Shown: piece after piece, positions 12,237-24,609 of the stretch
How the letters are laid out: every line of letters begins with the position of its first letter
Position numbering within the stretch: position 1 is the stretch's first letter
Assembly (NCBI GenBank): GCA_019426215.1
Contig: CM033394.1
Span: forward strand, 43,584,423-43,648,422
Length of the DNA: 64,000 nt
Direction: 5' to 3'
Origin: Buddleja alternifolia
Taxonomy: Eukaryota > Streptophyta > Magnoliopsida > Lamiales > Scrophulariaceae
The notes under the pieces: generated by a model
The model's database searches: none
What the model was told of the DNA's origin: nothing
Seen by the model: only the letters and a program-made list of their open reading frames with translations
Translations under genes and position numbers: made by a program

Positions 12237-13430
12237 CAATGAATGAGTAGTAAGAGCTATAGTTACAACTTGATAATCCGTCAACACATCAATTTACCTG
12301 CCAAATACCTTGAACCCGCTCGATTTGATAAGATGGTCGTGCAGTTTCGATTTAGTATTTTGTTAACCAGCATATGTCGGCTCGTGTTGAATTTATTTTT
12401 TGTAAAACTGCCCTAACCGATTGTGTACATCCCTAGTGCAAAGAATAGTGAAATCTTTTTAGGGCCTAGATCATATAATCTTTTTTTATATATATAAATC
12501 CTATATCACATAATTCTCCATGCACAATGGGTTCCCGCAATCCAAATCCTATGTTAGACAACAATGTAAGACTTTATATCATATGTACAGATGTCACAAG
12601 TGTATGCATTTGAATGATTCGATTATGGAGAGATGAACAATTGTGGTTTGAAGAAATAACTGGAAATTATCTCTTCACATCATAATCTGTGGTGGATGCA
12701 TTTGTCACATATGTGTAGGTACAACAAAAAGTATTAAAGTTGTTGTATTACATAAGATTTGGAATCAGACGTTTTGAGCTTGCCCATGCGACTTAAGAGC
12801 TAAACCTTTGCTTTATTACTTTCTAAAATCCTTAAACTTCGCATTAAGAATTGATATATCACTTTCAAAAATTAACAAGAATTCGATTAGGATGCATTCA
12901 AAGAGAAATTTTATTATTAGTGCAGATAAGTTAAGAGAGATATTCGTAAAATAAATAAATATGGATATTATAGAGATGCAAAAATTTTACTCAACGGTTA
13001 AGATTTTTTTAATAGTCTTAACCCTTTAAATTTTAATTAATCATACTTAAATCATTTTTTAAGCTAACTACGAAAAACAATCATACAATTAAGCTACTTT
13101 CAAAATTTATGTGAAAATTAAATGATTATTTTACTTGGACCTGTTATATTAAATAATTTCAAAATATAAATCGATGCAAGAATTTACAATAATTTTTATA
13201 ATCATTTTATATTTAGTAGGGAATTAATAAAAACACTCCACAATTTTGTTAAAAGCACTTCACTTTTATTAAAATTTCATCATACAGACAAAAATGCCCT
13301 TTAGTCTATTAAAATAATTCTTATTATTTTATTTAGCAAACTAGATATATTCTACTTTTTTTTAATTAAATGTAGAATAAGTATTCAAAATCTGATAGGT
13401 CATAATTTTAAAATTTAAAAGTGATGGATA
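12237..13430 (+). repeat. 1.18-kb tandem duplication, second copy
   Basis: Directly adjacent second copy of 11057-12236. Differences include a short insertion near ACACTCCACAATTTTG at about 13233 and a replacement of the T-run around 12480. The copies are alike enough for unequal recombination to change copy number. Confidence 0.85.
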
Positions 13431-15341
13431 ACTACCATAAATAATAAGTCAAAAAAAAATCGTAGATATGACTAATACTTTTACTTATTTATTTGGAACC
13501 AAAATAGGATAAATGATATTTTATTTTTGATAAAATTGACGAATATTTTTTCATTAAATATTTTTTAAAAAATTAGTTATTATTTTAGGTGAACATATTG
13601 AGTTCATCAATACTAATCTCAGTGTAATATGATTTGACAATTATTTTTACATTTTTAGTAGTTTTTAGGCCTTTGATGTTATATTAATTTTCAATATTCA
13701 AAAAGAAATTCTGATATGGAGCAAATGAGCAAAACATATCATTTAACGAGTTCGATAAAATTATATCGGAGTTTGAATATCCATGGCAAGATGACTAGTC
13801 TTGTTACATTAATGAAAAGTAGATTTTTTTTTTATTTTCCAAAAAGATGCTTGAGAAAAAACTCAATTTTTTTTGGTATTATTTTCATAATAAAAAATTA
13901 AAAAATATTTCTTAAAATTTATTTAAAAATGATTATTCATTTCACCGTTTAATATTAATAAAAATTCTATATGATACGTCAAAGAAATTGATAAAGACAC
14001 TCGTTCTTAAATATTGGGAAATTTGAATATGCTCCCATACTCTCTTCATTACTTCGAAAGTTGGACCCTCTCGAATTCGCTCCCACCACTTTGAGAAGTA
14101 TCAATTTCATGCATGAGCCAAAAAGTTGGATAGGGATTTTATTATTTTGGGAGGGGCCCTGGTCAAAGACAACTGTTTACTGTTGGTTATTAAATTAAAT
14201 TTAATTTATTGTGTATTCATTGCATTTTGTACCATTATGTTCCCATGGTTTTATTATTAAGAAAAAGAAAGAAAGAGGGAAAAAACTATATATGAAAAAG
14301 TCCACTTTTATTTCATATTTTACACAGTTTAGGTATTTACAAAATTAATAAAATTCGAACTTTTCAATATTAATTCAAAAATAATGTTAATCCGTCAAAA
14401 CTCAACTTCTCTCTTTTCAAACATTTGTTTATTTAATATCTTTTTTGACAACATTAGAGTCTATTAAATCACATTATAGTACGTTTTGAAACTATCACTC
14501 CAATATAAAAACATTTTTGCATGCTAACTTGTAGATTATAGATTGTGAATCATTAAATCGCGGTTAGTATATTGTACATTATTTTACATTATATATATAT
14601 ATATATATACTTATATATATTTTAAAAAACATTGTAGTCAACAGAAGTTTGAAGAAAAATCCTGTTGTGCCATTAAAGGTGTTATGGTAAAATTGAATTC
14701 GGACAATAGAACTCTTTGGATAACCCATGTGACCATGTTGTATTTGTATGCATAAATTCCGCGCACGTGAGGAGTACTAAATAATAGAAACAGAATAACA
14801 TCCAGAGGATTTAGCCAAAAAAAAAAAAAAACTTTTATAGGAGCTAGTTTTTATATAATTATTGATGTGAAGTAAATTGTTGCTTATTAATGTATTTTTC
14901 ATTTACCATATATTCGATAACCAAAATTTACTGTTTTTACCATATATTCAGAAATGACATTAAAACGATTTATACACTATTGCATTGTTCATATAAATTT
15001 GTGTATTTTAAGTTAATTACTATCAATTTTAAACACTCTATTAAAGTCCATTTGAAATAAGTTTTTAAACACTCTCCTGGTTGTACATTTTTATGCTGGA
15101 AAAAAAAAAACCTACAATCCACCATCGAAAAATTTGCATATTCCCAAATGATATCCCGTGGTTTAGAAGTCACGAGTTCATCCAGCAAACCACTTAATAG
15201 TAGTTCATTGTTTTTGATGTAATGATGTAATCGAGTCATTCAAAGAAAAGACTTACTTTAACCTTTTTTTTTTAAGTCGAATCTCCAAGCCCGAATTTTA
15301 AAGGTCAATCCCTCGAGAAAGTGTGTTATACGCAATTGAAA
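13431..15341. other. intergenic AT-rich DNA
   Basis: No convincing gene. It contains a TA microsatellite near 14591-14612 and poly-A tracts. The short frames here are AT-rich and resemble no family I know. Confidence 0.4.
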
Positions 15342-15492
15342 AAATTTATGTTAGACCAAGTGTAATGGTCATAGTGTCTATTTCTCTCACACAGTAAAGT
15401 ATATGATGTCTGATCCCTATATACACTTATGTGAAAGAGGTAAATACGAAATACACACTCGAATTATTGAACTTGTTTTGACATAGAATTAC
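15342..15492 (+). mobile_element. about 150-bp MITE (TTTATGTTAGAC family), copy 1
   Basis: It begins AATTTATGTTAGACCAAG and ends TTTTGACATAGAATTA, so the ends are imperfect inverted repeats. The interior has a conserved core with CTCTCACACAGTAA and CTTATGTGAAAGAGGTAAAT. Related copies lie at 33053-33206, 60881-61027 (inverted) and 61816-61965. Confidence 0.65.
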
Positions 15493-15524
15493 CCGACGTA
15501 ATTGGTAAGGGTATACATGAATCA

Positions 15525-15695
15525 GCATAACCCGACCTAACTGCTCAAACCGAGTTGATTCATTCTTAAACCGTCAGTTTTGGGATTCTTTAAACAATAG
15601 TGGAAGTTTGATAACACGCAATCCACCACTTTCCCTTTGATGGATGGGTTTAATAATTATAATATCATACATTATTCGAACACATAATTTTGTTT
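15525..15695 (+). repeat. dispersed repeat related to 9360-9545
   Basis: Both stretches share AACCCGA, CTGCTCAAACCG/CCGCTCAAACCG, ATCCACCACTTTC and a final TTTAATAATT-like segment. Similarity is moderate and no reading frame is present. It probably comes from an old element I cannot classify. Confidence 0.4.
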
Positions 15696-15974
15696 GATTT
15701 GACTAAAAGTTTCATATTCTTAATTAAAAACATGGATAATTCTATGCAACTCCTTGTCCAACGTTTCTAGTGCATTAAATACTATAAATTTAACTTGGGT
15801 TCAGTGATTTTTACATAAAAGTGAGTAATAAAATCACTCACCACAAATTAAATTTGTGATATTTGATGCACTAGAAGCATTGCACTAGGAGTATCATAAA
15901 TTTATCCCTAAAAACATACATATACTTATGAATAACTTGTGTTCTTATGTTATTGTTAATTCAGTTTTTATATT

Positions 15975-16474
15975 AGGAATAATTGCATTGACCTCCTCTG
16001 AATTATATGCATTGATATTCACATCCTCACTTCTGAAAATTTGTCATGACCTTCCGTCCTTCACTTTTTTTATTACATTTTCTAATTAATGATTAAAATA
16101 CTCTTTACTTTTGAATTGAAAAAGTTAACTTTCACTTATAATGTCTTGTTCAATGAAAATGCATCAAAATATTATCAAATGTCATAAATAATAATAATAA
16201 ATAAATAATGTGGCATCCACATTTTAAAATTCTAAAAAAAATTAATTTAAGATGCTTTATTATTTTATTACTATGTAATTTAGTGGTACTTTTCATGCCC
16301 CAACTAATTATCTAATTTAATCTTTTTTTAGTCCAAATGTGAACAGCTTTTTCGTCTTTCATTAGTAAATTTAGTGAAAAAGTTGAAAAATAGGAGGTTC
16401 ATGTTAATATACTAAACATGAAGGGGTGTACTTGCAAAATGTGTATTTCAAGGGAGGTTGATGCAATTTTCCTG
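15975..16474. mobile_element. 500-bp element with about 100-bp inverted repeats
   Basis: The left end (AATAATTGCATTGACCTCC) matches the reverse strand of the right end (AAAATTGCATCAACCTCCC), and imperfect similarity runs inward for about 100 bp. The same type of end is found on the larger element at 19715-21742. It is non-coding and probably MULE-like. Confidence 0.5.
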
Positions 16475-16632
16475 TTTATAATACTTGATTTCCTGTTTAT
16501 AATACTTGAGTGTTTCTCTTTACTCATTTCTCCTCAATCGAGTGTTCTCATTTCTCCTCAAAAGAGAAACACTCACATTATAAACCGGAAAATCGCATCA
16601 ACCACCCTTGAAATAGACATTTGGCAACCACT
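16437..16632. repeat. hairpin repeat
   Basis: Sequence at about 16437-16525 (AATGTGTATTTCAAGGGAGG through GAGTGTTTCTCTTT) is inverted at about 16557-16632. The stretch between carries two copies of CTCATTTCTCCTCAA. It overlaps the right end of the adjacent inverted-repeat element, as if that end had been duplicated and flipped. Confidence 0.6.
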
Positions 16633-17329
16633 CCCTGTTTATATTATTATGTGAGTGTTCTCATTTCTCACAAATCACCAAATGATTCACATTAATTGTT
16701 GATATTAGCACTCCTAAAAATAATAATTACATTTTAAATTTATTTTATTTTTATCCAAATTATCAAAGTGTCCATATATTATCTGTGTAAACAAGTTTTC
16801 TTAATATGTAAGATAAATATAATTTTCGCTATATTATTCATCATTTTTAAGGATTATTTTTCATATTTTAATGTTTGAACACACTAGATAATATATATAT
16901 CGCACATTTAACATAATTTTTGGTTCACTTTTTCTCCTATTAACTTATTTTACATTTTCACTTAGTATATTTAAGAAACATATAACTATTAAAAGTTAAG
17001 AAATAATGAGAAGTTGAGAATTTTGAAATATATATAATAGATCATTTCATTTGAATATTTGATAATTTTTTAAATTGTATGTTCATCATAAAGTTGTGAA
17101 ATATAATTTATTTTTATATAAAGAAGTGTCTTATGCTTTATAAGTTCACCATTTATAATACAAACACTGATATGAAATTCAAATGACTATTTCATGCGAT
17201 TTCTATGACATTGATCCAAATACCAAAAGGAAAAAAAAAATTAATGCACAATACAATTTAAAATTCTTATTTTCTTTTTCTTTTTCTGCCTAATAGATAC
17301 TGAACTTTATATGTCAAGTGAAAACTTGA

Positions 17330-17715
17330 CCTAGTGCAAGAATACTAATATTGTTATTTTAGACAAATAGTATTGATAACTAATATTATTTTTTGCCTAA
17401 TATTTGACCTGATGTAAGAATTTTTAACCTGATTTTAACTAATGTATGTAAGAAAGCTATTATTGTTATTTTAGATAAATATTAATGATACCTGACATTT
17501 TATTTTGCCTATAATATTGACGTGATGAAAGAAAACTCAATCTTATTTTAACCAATGTTTGTAAGAAAACTATATTATTGATGATTAATATTATTTTCTG
17601 CCTAATATTTGATCTGATGTAAAAATATGAAGAAAAAAAGTTGACATGATGTAAGAAAATTTAACCTGATTTTAACTAAGGCATGTAAGAAAATTAATAT
17701 TATTATTTCTAATTA
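17330..17715 (+). repeat. degenerate tandem repeat, period about 120 bp
   Basis: About three diverged units each carry TGCCTAATATTTGACCTGAT, GTAAGAAAAT and AACCTGATTTTAACTAATG-like sequence. It is non-coding, and spacing varies between units. Confidence 0.55.
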
Positions 17716-18091
17716 TTATTTAAATAATTAATATTGATGGTCAAACATAAAAAATGTAAAGTAAAACTTTAAAAATTAATGGATGAATAGTTTAGTAAAT
17801 GTTATGCTTGTCTTAAGTTTTGTCTTAAGTTAGTAATATATATGTCTAGAAATAAGTGAGAGAGTAGTAGACTGTAGAGTAGGTGTCACGTCATGGGGAA
17901 GGGTGAGTTAATTCAAGGCGTAATAATACTACGATGCGATGGTGATGATACATATACACACATATATATATATCAGAGGACAGTGCATAAAGTAGGAGTA
18001 ATTTATTTAATTTTGTTAGATGAGGAAATTAATTATACATGACGATTTTGCTTGCAAGGATCATTTTCCCACCTGCAAAATATGACAACTT

Positions 18092-18290
18092 TTGGGGCAG
18101 CGGGTTAAAGTCTTTACTGTCCCCACCTATGACGCATTGTCATACGGCCGCCGTACTCCGCCTGCGCGCCACCTCTACCTCTGCACTCAAAGGAATCCTT
18201 TCGGCTTTGATCATGCCGCTGCCCTTTTGGCCTTTCAGTGGCAGGGAGGCCGCCGGAGATTTAGAGGTACGTACAAGAGAGAGTGGAACG
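18092..18290. other. GC-rich coding-like island, unidentified
   Basis: This short GC-rich stretch stands out sharply from its AT-rich surroundings. The plus strand is open for 100 codons from 18092, with segments such as YDALSYGRR and NPFGFDHAA. The minus strand is also open over 18140-18376. A GTACGT splice-donor-like site follows at about 18268. I recognise neither translation. It could be an exon of an unrecognised gene, a captured gene fragment or part of an element. Confidence 0.3.
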
Positions 18291-18394
18291 AAAAGGACAT
18301 AATCCATTATAAAGTTTGGATTACATTTAGGAATAGGAATATGGTCAAAAGACGAATTAGATTTCTGGATATTCAATTTGGAATCGATCGTTAA

Positions 18395-18690
18395 AATTTT
18401 ATTTCAGCTCAATTCGTTAAAATATAAAATTAAGTATGAACAATATTTTGTGTGTATGATGAGTTTAAAGTTCGACTTGAGATGGATTCGATTAATAAAG
18501 AATAATATATGTATAAAAAGAATCAAATTACTTGAACTCGATTCGTGTTCGTTTTGATTATAGCTCGTTTGAGCTTGACTGAATATATAATCAAATTAAG
18601 CTCAAATACAACTTTTGAAATTCTATAATAAATCAAAAAAGTTTGAACAAAACTTGTTTGACTCGGCTCGACTTGTTTACAGCTCTATTT
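18395..18690 (+). repeat. dispersed GCTCGG-rich repeat, copy 2
   Basis: It shares order and orientation with 1490-1840, including ACTTGAACTCGATTCGTGTT, TAGCTCGTTTGAGCT, a CTCGGCTCGACTTG segment and a TTTACAGCTCTA end. It is more diverged than copy 1 and non-coding. Confidence 0.65.
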
Positions 18691-20335
18691 ATGAAATATT
18701 TAAAAAAGAATTATTTCATAAACACTTTAAAAATAAAACTCAAAATTATGCTTAATGAATTTTTGAATTAAATTACCCTTATCTAGTCAAGTTTAGAGTT
18801 GGATAAATTTATTTTTTATCAAATCTTTTTATTTAAATTGAATTATATGAATTTTATTTTTGAATATCAAATGTTTTACTGAAACCCGCATTCTCGCCCA
18901 ATAGTGAGAACGATTATGTGATAGAGACGGCTTTTCCTACACTAATTAACTGAACGTATTCCTCCAAGATTGAATTTATGTACTTTCATTAATTGTGAAA
19001 GAAGAAATTGATTTTTTGTGGTCTTGTGTGTAATTTACTTTTGAGTTTAACACGACAATTATCTAAAAATATTCTTTTAAGTATTTTCTTAGAAGATTAA
19101 AAGACTGAAAATTAAAATTAAGACACAACAAATATCAGCTGTCAATATAAAAATTTGAAATTATAATATACACATATATAATTGATTAGTTTTTAATTCA
19201 TAAGACTAAGGGCACTTAAGCCAACATATTTCTTAACCTTGACTACTGGCCTACTGGGTTCATTGGAATCAAAGTTGGTGAATTGATCCTTTGGGTTCAA
19301 AAATATTTTTACGTATTTTTTTGAGTATAAAAATTTATTTTAAAGAGTTTTTATTTTTTGAGTATAAAAGTTTATTTTAAAGAGTTTTTAGTAAATTCTT
19401 TTCAAAATAATTTTTTGATATGGGAAGTTGAGGAATTTGAACAAATGAGATTATGAGTTAATTTAACATTTCATGTTCATGATTTGCTTGTTAATTTCCA
19501 AATGTAACAGTAGAAGATTAATTTTAAATATATGATACATTCTTATATCAAAATTTTGTGTAAACTTAATGATTGAAAATATGTTTTCTTTTGGTTATTC
19601 ACAATAAATGTTGTTTTCTGTAAGAATTTTAAAAATAATCTAAAAACTTACCTCATCAAACACATGTCAAACCTAAAATTGCTAGAAAAATATTAAAGTT
19701 GGTTGAGTGCAAATTGGTGAATTGCATGAAAAAATGCACCAACCTTCCTGAAAATATGAACATTTGACAATCATACCTTTTTGTGTTTAGTATATTGGCA
19801 TGAATCTTTCTCTTTATAACCTTTTCACTAGTTTTAATAATGGAAGACTAAAACACCCTTTAAATTTGGGCTAAAAAAATGTTAAATTAAATAAATAGTT
19901 GGAGAATGGAAAAACACCAGACATAGTAATTAAAAAAAAAAGTAATAAAGCTTCTTAAATTTTACAGTTTCCATAAATATAGTTCTTACAAATATTAATT
20001 TTAACTCTCTAATTCAACTAATCTGAAATTTCATGAAAAAAATATGTTGTTATTTTGTTCATGCTAATTTAATTTGTTAAACTATTTTTTTATTTTTATG
20101 ACAATCTTCAATTGAAAAAAATTAGTACTTCTTTTTGTTTTTTCATATTGTATTTATTATAACTTTACGTTCAGGATTAAGGATTTATGATTAAAATAAG
20201 GGTGTTCCTCATTTTTTAATTAAGATCAGTTTAAAAAAGAAAGAACAAATAATATATTGTGCTATTTTTGTAGCTTTGGAGTTTTATTCAATTACAACAG
20301 TATTTTTATGATATAATAATGAATTAAAATATTAC

Positions 20336-20481
20336 TATATCTATTTAAGAACAAAAATATTACTATATCTATTTAAGAACAAAAATATTACTATATCTAT
20401 TTAAGAACAAAAATATTACTATATTTATTTATGAAGAATATTACTTTCTTTTAAAAATATTACTATATCTATTTAAGAACA
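20336..20481 (+). repeat. 28-bp minisatellite
   Basis: ATTACTATATCTATTTAAGA plus ACAAAAAT is repeated about four times, then once more after a short degenerate interruption. It is non-coding. Confidence 0.85.
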
Positions 20482-21101
20482 AAAACATGGTGGTATATAA
20501 AATGTGCAATTATATTTTTGGAATATTATTTCTTTAATAGAATATACTATTTTTAAATTAGCATCTTTTCGGAAGAATTTGTTGGAATTCATTATGAAGA
20601 AACATATTTGAAAAAAAAAATTGAAACTTTGGTATATAAAGATTTGTTAGGTTCTTACTTTTGTACTTATGATTTTTTTTTTTTTAAAAAAAATAAGAAG
20701 TTGTATTCAGATTTATGGAAAACGTTTAAAAACAAGAAGTTGTAATTATTATTTATGGAAAACGTTTGAATTATGCTAATATCCTTTAGCAATAAATTTT
20801 TTAGATCACAAAGGGAATTCACCTTTAATCTAGAGGATATATATATTCTTCTTAGGAGTTTAGAGTTATATTTCTAATAGTTGTTAATGCTCATTCTTTT
20901 CTTCTTATTATTATTATGTCATTCGATGATATTTGAAAACTTTCATTCTCCAACACATTATAAGTGAAAGATAATTTTTCTATATTTAAAAGTGAATGGT
21001 ATTTTAGTCTTTAACTAGTGAATATAATAAAAAAGTGAAGAATGGAAAGTACATGCCAATATTTCAAAAGTGAAGGGTGTCGATGCCAAATGCCCATAGC
21101 T

Positions 21102-21709
21102 TGTTGGGATTTAGTGAAGCCGGATCAACAAGAGGGTTGAAACAAATGGAAACAAGGTGAAAAATGATGAAAATAGAGTCTAAAAGTGTTCCAAGTCAGA
21201 ACACCGCGGTGTTGCAATCAGAAAAGCGTGGTGTTCGAAGGCAATGGCAAAGACTGCGCAGTTTTCGGGCCAAAGACCGCGGTGTTGGCTACTGGAGCCT
21301 GGAGGTAAAAGACCGTGGTCTTCGTGTCAAAGGCCGCGCCGTTCAGTGGCGTGAAGAATATTTCCTTCTTTGATTGGGACTCGGTTTTAAGAGATTTTTT
21401 GGGGCTTTTTCAAGACTTATTTGTTTTCTAGTATTGTTAGACCTCTTCCTTTATATCAGGATTGTAATTCCTAATTTGATAGGGTTTTACACTATTCCAC
21501 TATTATAAATAGTACAACTCATCTTGTAATTGATTGATTGACTCAAACTCTTTTTGAGTAATAAAGATGTAGTTTGGGTTCGCTCGTGGATGTAGGCAAT
21601 TTGTCGGACCTCGTTAAATTCTCGTGTTGTTCATCTTTCATTCTTTTAGGCTTAGTTTCATATGTTTTCTTGATTATTTATTCGTGCTCTGATGTTGTCA
21701 CTCCTAACA
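21102..21709 (+). mobile_element. solo LTR of a retrotransposon
   Basis: It starts TGTTGGGA and ends CACTCCTAACA, flanked by TAGCT (21097-21101) and TAGTT (21710-21714), a 5-bp duplication with one mismatch. Its 3' half (TTGTAATTGATTG, GAGTAATAAAGATGTAGT, AAATTCTCGTG) matches the LTRs of the element at 53278-57057, so it belongs to a related family. A GC-rich part at about 21200-21355 repeats a GACCGCGGTGTT-like motif. No internal region remains, which fits LTR-LTR recombination. Confidence 0.75.
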
Positions 21710-21742
21710 TAGTTCAGGAGAGGTCGATGCAATTATCCATGA

Positions 21743-22545
21743 ATTACATGATGGGATATATATAAATACTCCTAAAAATAATTTTTGCAGTATCATATTT
21801 GTATCAATACAGATTGCATGGACACCAATTGGACAAGTGTCAGATGCTTTTTTGAAACGTTCAAAGTTAAAATAAATTAATTGCAAATATTGAGTCATAT
21901 ACGGAATTTGGAATATCCGACTCATTGAGAATAAGTCCAATGTATTATTTAATATTATAAATATTTTTTGGGCCGAAATAAAAAATAAATTTTTTTTTTG
22001 CCTATTGTTAAGAAGTAAAAAAGTCAGAAAATTGAACAAACAAACAAAAAATTGAAAGAACAACGACCTTCTTTTGTTCATTTTCACTTTCACGTGTGGT
22101 TCTGCGTCTAGCTCTTGCTCAGTTGCTCTAGTAGGAAGCTATCTTCGGCGGTTTATCATCGAAAATTTTATATAAAAAGCTAATTACTATGGGTATGGTA
22201 AATTGATGATCTTAAAGGAGGAAAAGTTATGGTATTTACCTTAGAATACTTTTTAACTTATAATAGTGAATTGGTATACTTAAATTGTATTTTTATTTAC
22301 ATCGATGCACCTATTGGATCCGGATTTATTTTGCATTATATTTATAGTTGTTTCTCAGATTTGTCATATCCTAAAATTTTATATTTATCATATTGTATAT
22401 TCGTATCGTATTTGTATTCCTTTATTCATACCCGAGCATCATAGGTTAGAAATATACTAACACTCTTGTAGGAGTTACAAATTAAATAGGGGTTAAGCCA
22501 ACATTTGAACTCGGAGTTGGCCAGAGTTTGAACTCAGATTATACG
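21743..22545. other. intergenic AT-rich DNA
   Basis: No gene or clear repeat is seen. Open frames here are AT-rich and match nothing I know. Confidence 0.35.
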
Positions 22546-22550
22546 CAATA

Positions 22551-23861
22551 TGTTGATCAAAATCACGAACAAACTGAAAATCCAATGAAAGGATGACGAA
22601 TTTTTGAGGCGAGAGTGAACTCTATTCTTAACAACAAATTGCCCTGGCTATAGGTGGTACCATGTTTCGCAAAACGTGTCCCAAGATACAAGGAAAACTT
22701 TCTGAAGATTGAACTACTTCAATTTCAGAAAACAACGAACTTTTATTTTCTCCTGAAAAACTCGAGAGAGGATGAAGATGTGAAGAATACAAGAACACTT
22801 GAGAGAATTGTGTTTGTGTTAGTGTGAAAAATCTGAATTCTGGATGTGGCTATTTATAGCTGAAAAAATCAGACAAAATTAAAGCCCATATTAAATCTGC
22901 CATTTACAATTTCTGTAACAGCAAACAATTTCAGCTATTATAGATATTGTGACTGTTGGACTGTTAACTGCAGTCAATGGTCCTTCTAGAAGGTAGATTT
23001 AAAATCGAATTTAAAAAAAATGTGGCTAGCATTTTTTAATTCAATTGGGTATTAGTTGAAACAAGTTACTTTTTCTTGAATTTTTTGGAGAGACCCAATT
23101 AAACTTTGTCAAAAAGATTAATTGTGAAGCTCAAGCCCACACTATACAGATTACTTCAAGCCCACAACCCACAACCCGAGCCCAGGTCCCGGCCCCGACC
23201 ACGGCCCGAGCCCGTCAATGGTTCTTCTAGAAAGCAGATTTAAAATCGAATTTAAAAAAAATGTGGTCAGCATTTTTTAATTCAATTTAGATTTAATTAT
23301 ATCAGATTACTTCTTGTTGGATTTTCTGGAGAGACCCAATTAAACTTTGTCAAAAAAGATTAATTGTGAAATCCAAACCCACACTATACACACATCAAGC
23401 CTCAAGCCCAAGCCTTGCCCTAGGTCCACGGCCCACAACCCGAGCCCGGCCCAGACCCGGCCCGAGCCCAAGGTCTGGTCCGGTCCGGTCCATCGGACCG
23501 CCCAAGTGAAGAGCTAAGAAATTGTGCCAAAGCCCAATTGCATAGCTTCTCCCTCTTTCACACAAAGGCCCAAAGTGGATGATCCAAGGGCCAACCCTTT
23601 ACCTTAAGGCTAGCACTTATAAACCCAATTAAATTGTGGTTTATATCCAATGTGGGATACACAAGTTCAAACATCTCACTTTAGTACTTAATTTCTCATT
23701 CGTTGCAAGTCCGATTTGAGAAATTCGAAATACTAAACTCATCTACTCGGAAGTAGATTAAGATTATCCAATAATCTTTAGTATCCCACATATTTACGGT
23801 GTTCAAATTTCGTACACAAAATTGATGGAACCATACTTTGTAAAATTCAGTTTATCTAACA
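22551..23861 (-). repeat. 3' LTR of the copia element, with internal duplication
   Basis: It is about 330 bp longer than its partner at 28736-29717. Part of the difference is an internal tandem duplication of about 241 bp (22973-23213 and 23214-about 23455), both copies starting GTCAATGGT and containing AAACTTTGTCAAAAA. Additional GCCCGAGCCC-type sequence near 23170-23210 and 23420-23490 accounts for more. Confidence 0.88.
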
Positions 23862-24426
23862 ATCCCCCACACGAATGAAATTAATGCAATGCATGATCTC
23901 GAGATTTCGATTGAAAGTTTATCACATCAGAAGAGGTAGCTTTTGGTTTTGAACCTTTCCTAGTGAAATATCATCGGATTTACTAGGCTACCCAATGAAC
24001 GTGATGTCTTGAATTGGTCAGCCGTTCGTGTAAACCCAAACAATGATATTCATATAATAAACTCTTAGCAGTTTTTTAGTTCTCATGGTTGGGTCCATTT
24101 TGGCCGTGGCACCTCCTCTTGGTTTCAGAAGTGTTTACATTTTACTCAATGTTGAGGCGGCCTACACCTTCCACTTACATAGGTGACTTCCTAATTAAGA
24201 GTATCCTGCCATACTCCACTTCATTTAGACAGTGTAGGAATCATTAAAAGCTCAGCTTAACCTTTGCTACAATTTGCAGGTTGTACTTCTTTATCATAGG
24301 CAATGGGTTTAGAGTTTATTAATTAAACTCTTAACTGCCTCACTGAATGTTCACAACTTAGTTGTCCCATTGAACCAAGTCTTGGGATCTCCAGTCAACA
24401 TGGTAGGGTTACCGCTGTGTTCATTC

Positions 24427-24577
24427 TTAATCTGTAGACCTTAAACCCATTCCTCTTGATAGGTATTCTATTTGATATCTCGTCAATCCTTTCATCAAAG
24501 GATCTGCAATATTCTCCTTTGATTTCACATAATCAATGGACATTATTCCGTTAAAGATCAATTGTTTATTAGTATTG

Positions 24578-24609
<32 letters not shown>

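Larger units (their letters stand above)
19715..21742. mobile_element. inverted-repeat element interrupted by a solo LTR
   Basis: The left end (GAATTGCATG, then AACCTTCCTGAAAATATG) matches the reverse strand of the right end (GGATAATTGCATCGACCTC, then CACTTTTGAAATATTGGCATG). The right end is split by the LTR at 21102-21709. The ends belong to the family seen at 15975-16474. The interior is AT-rich without a transposase and includes a 28-bp minisatellite. Confidence 0.45.
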
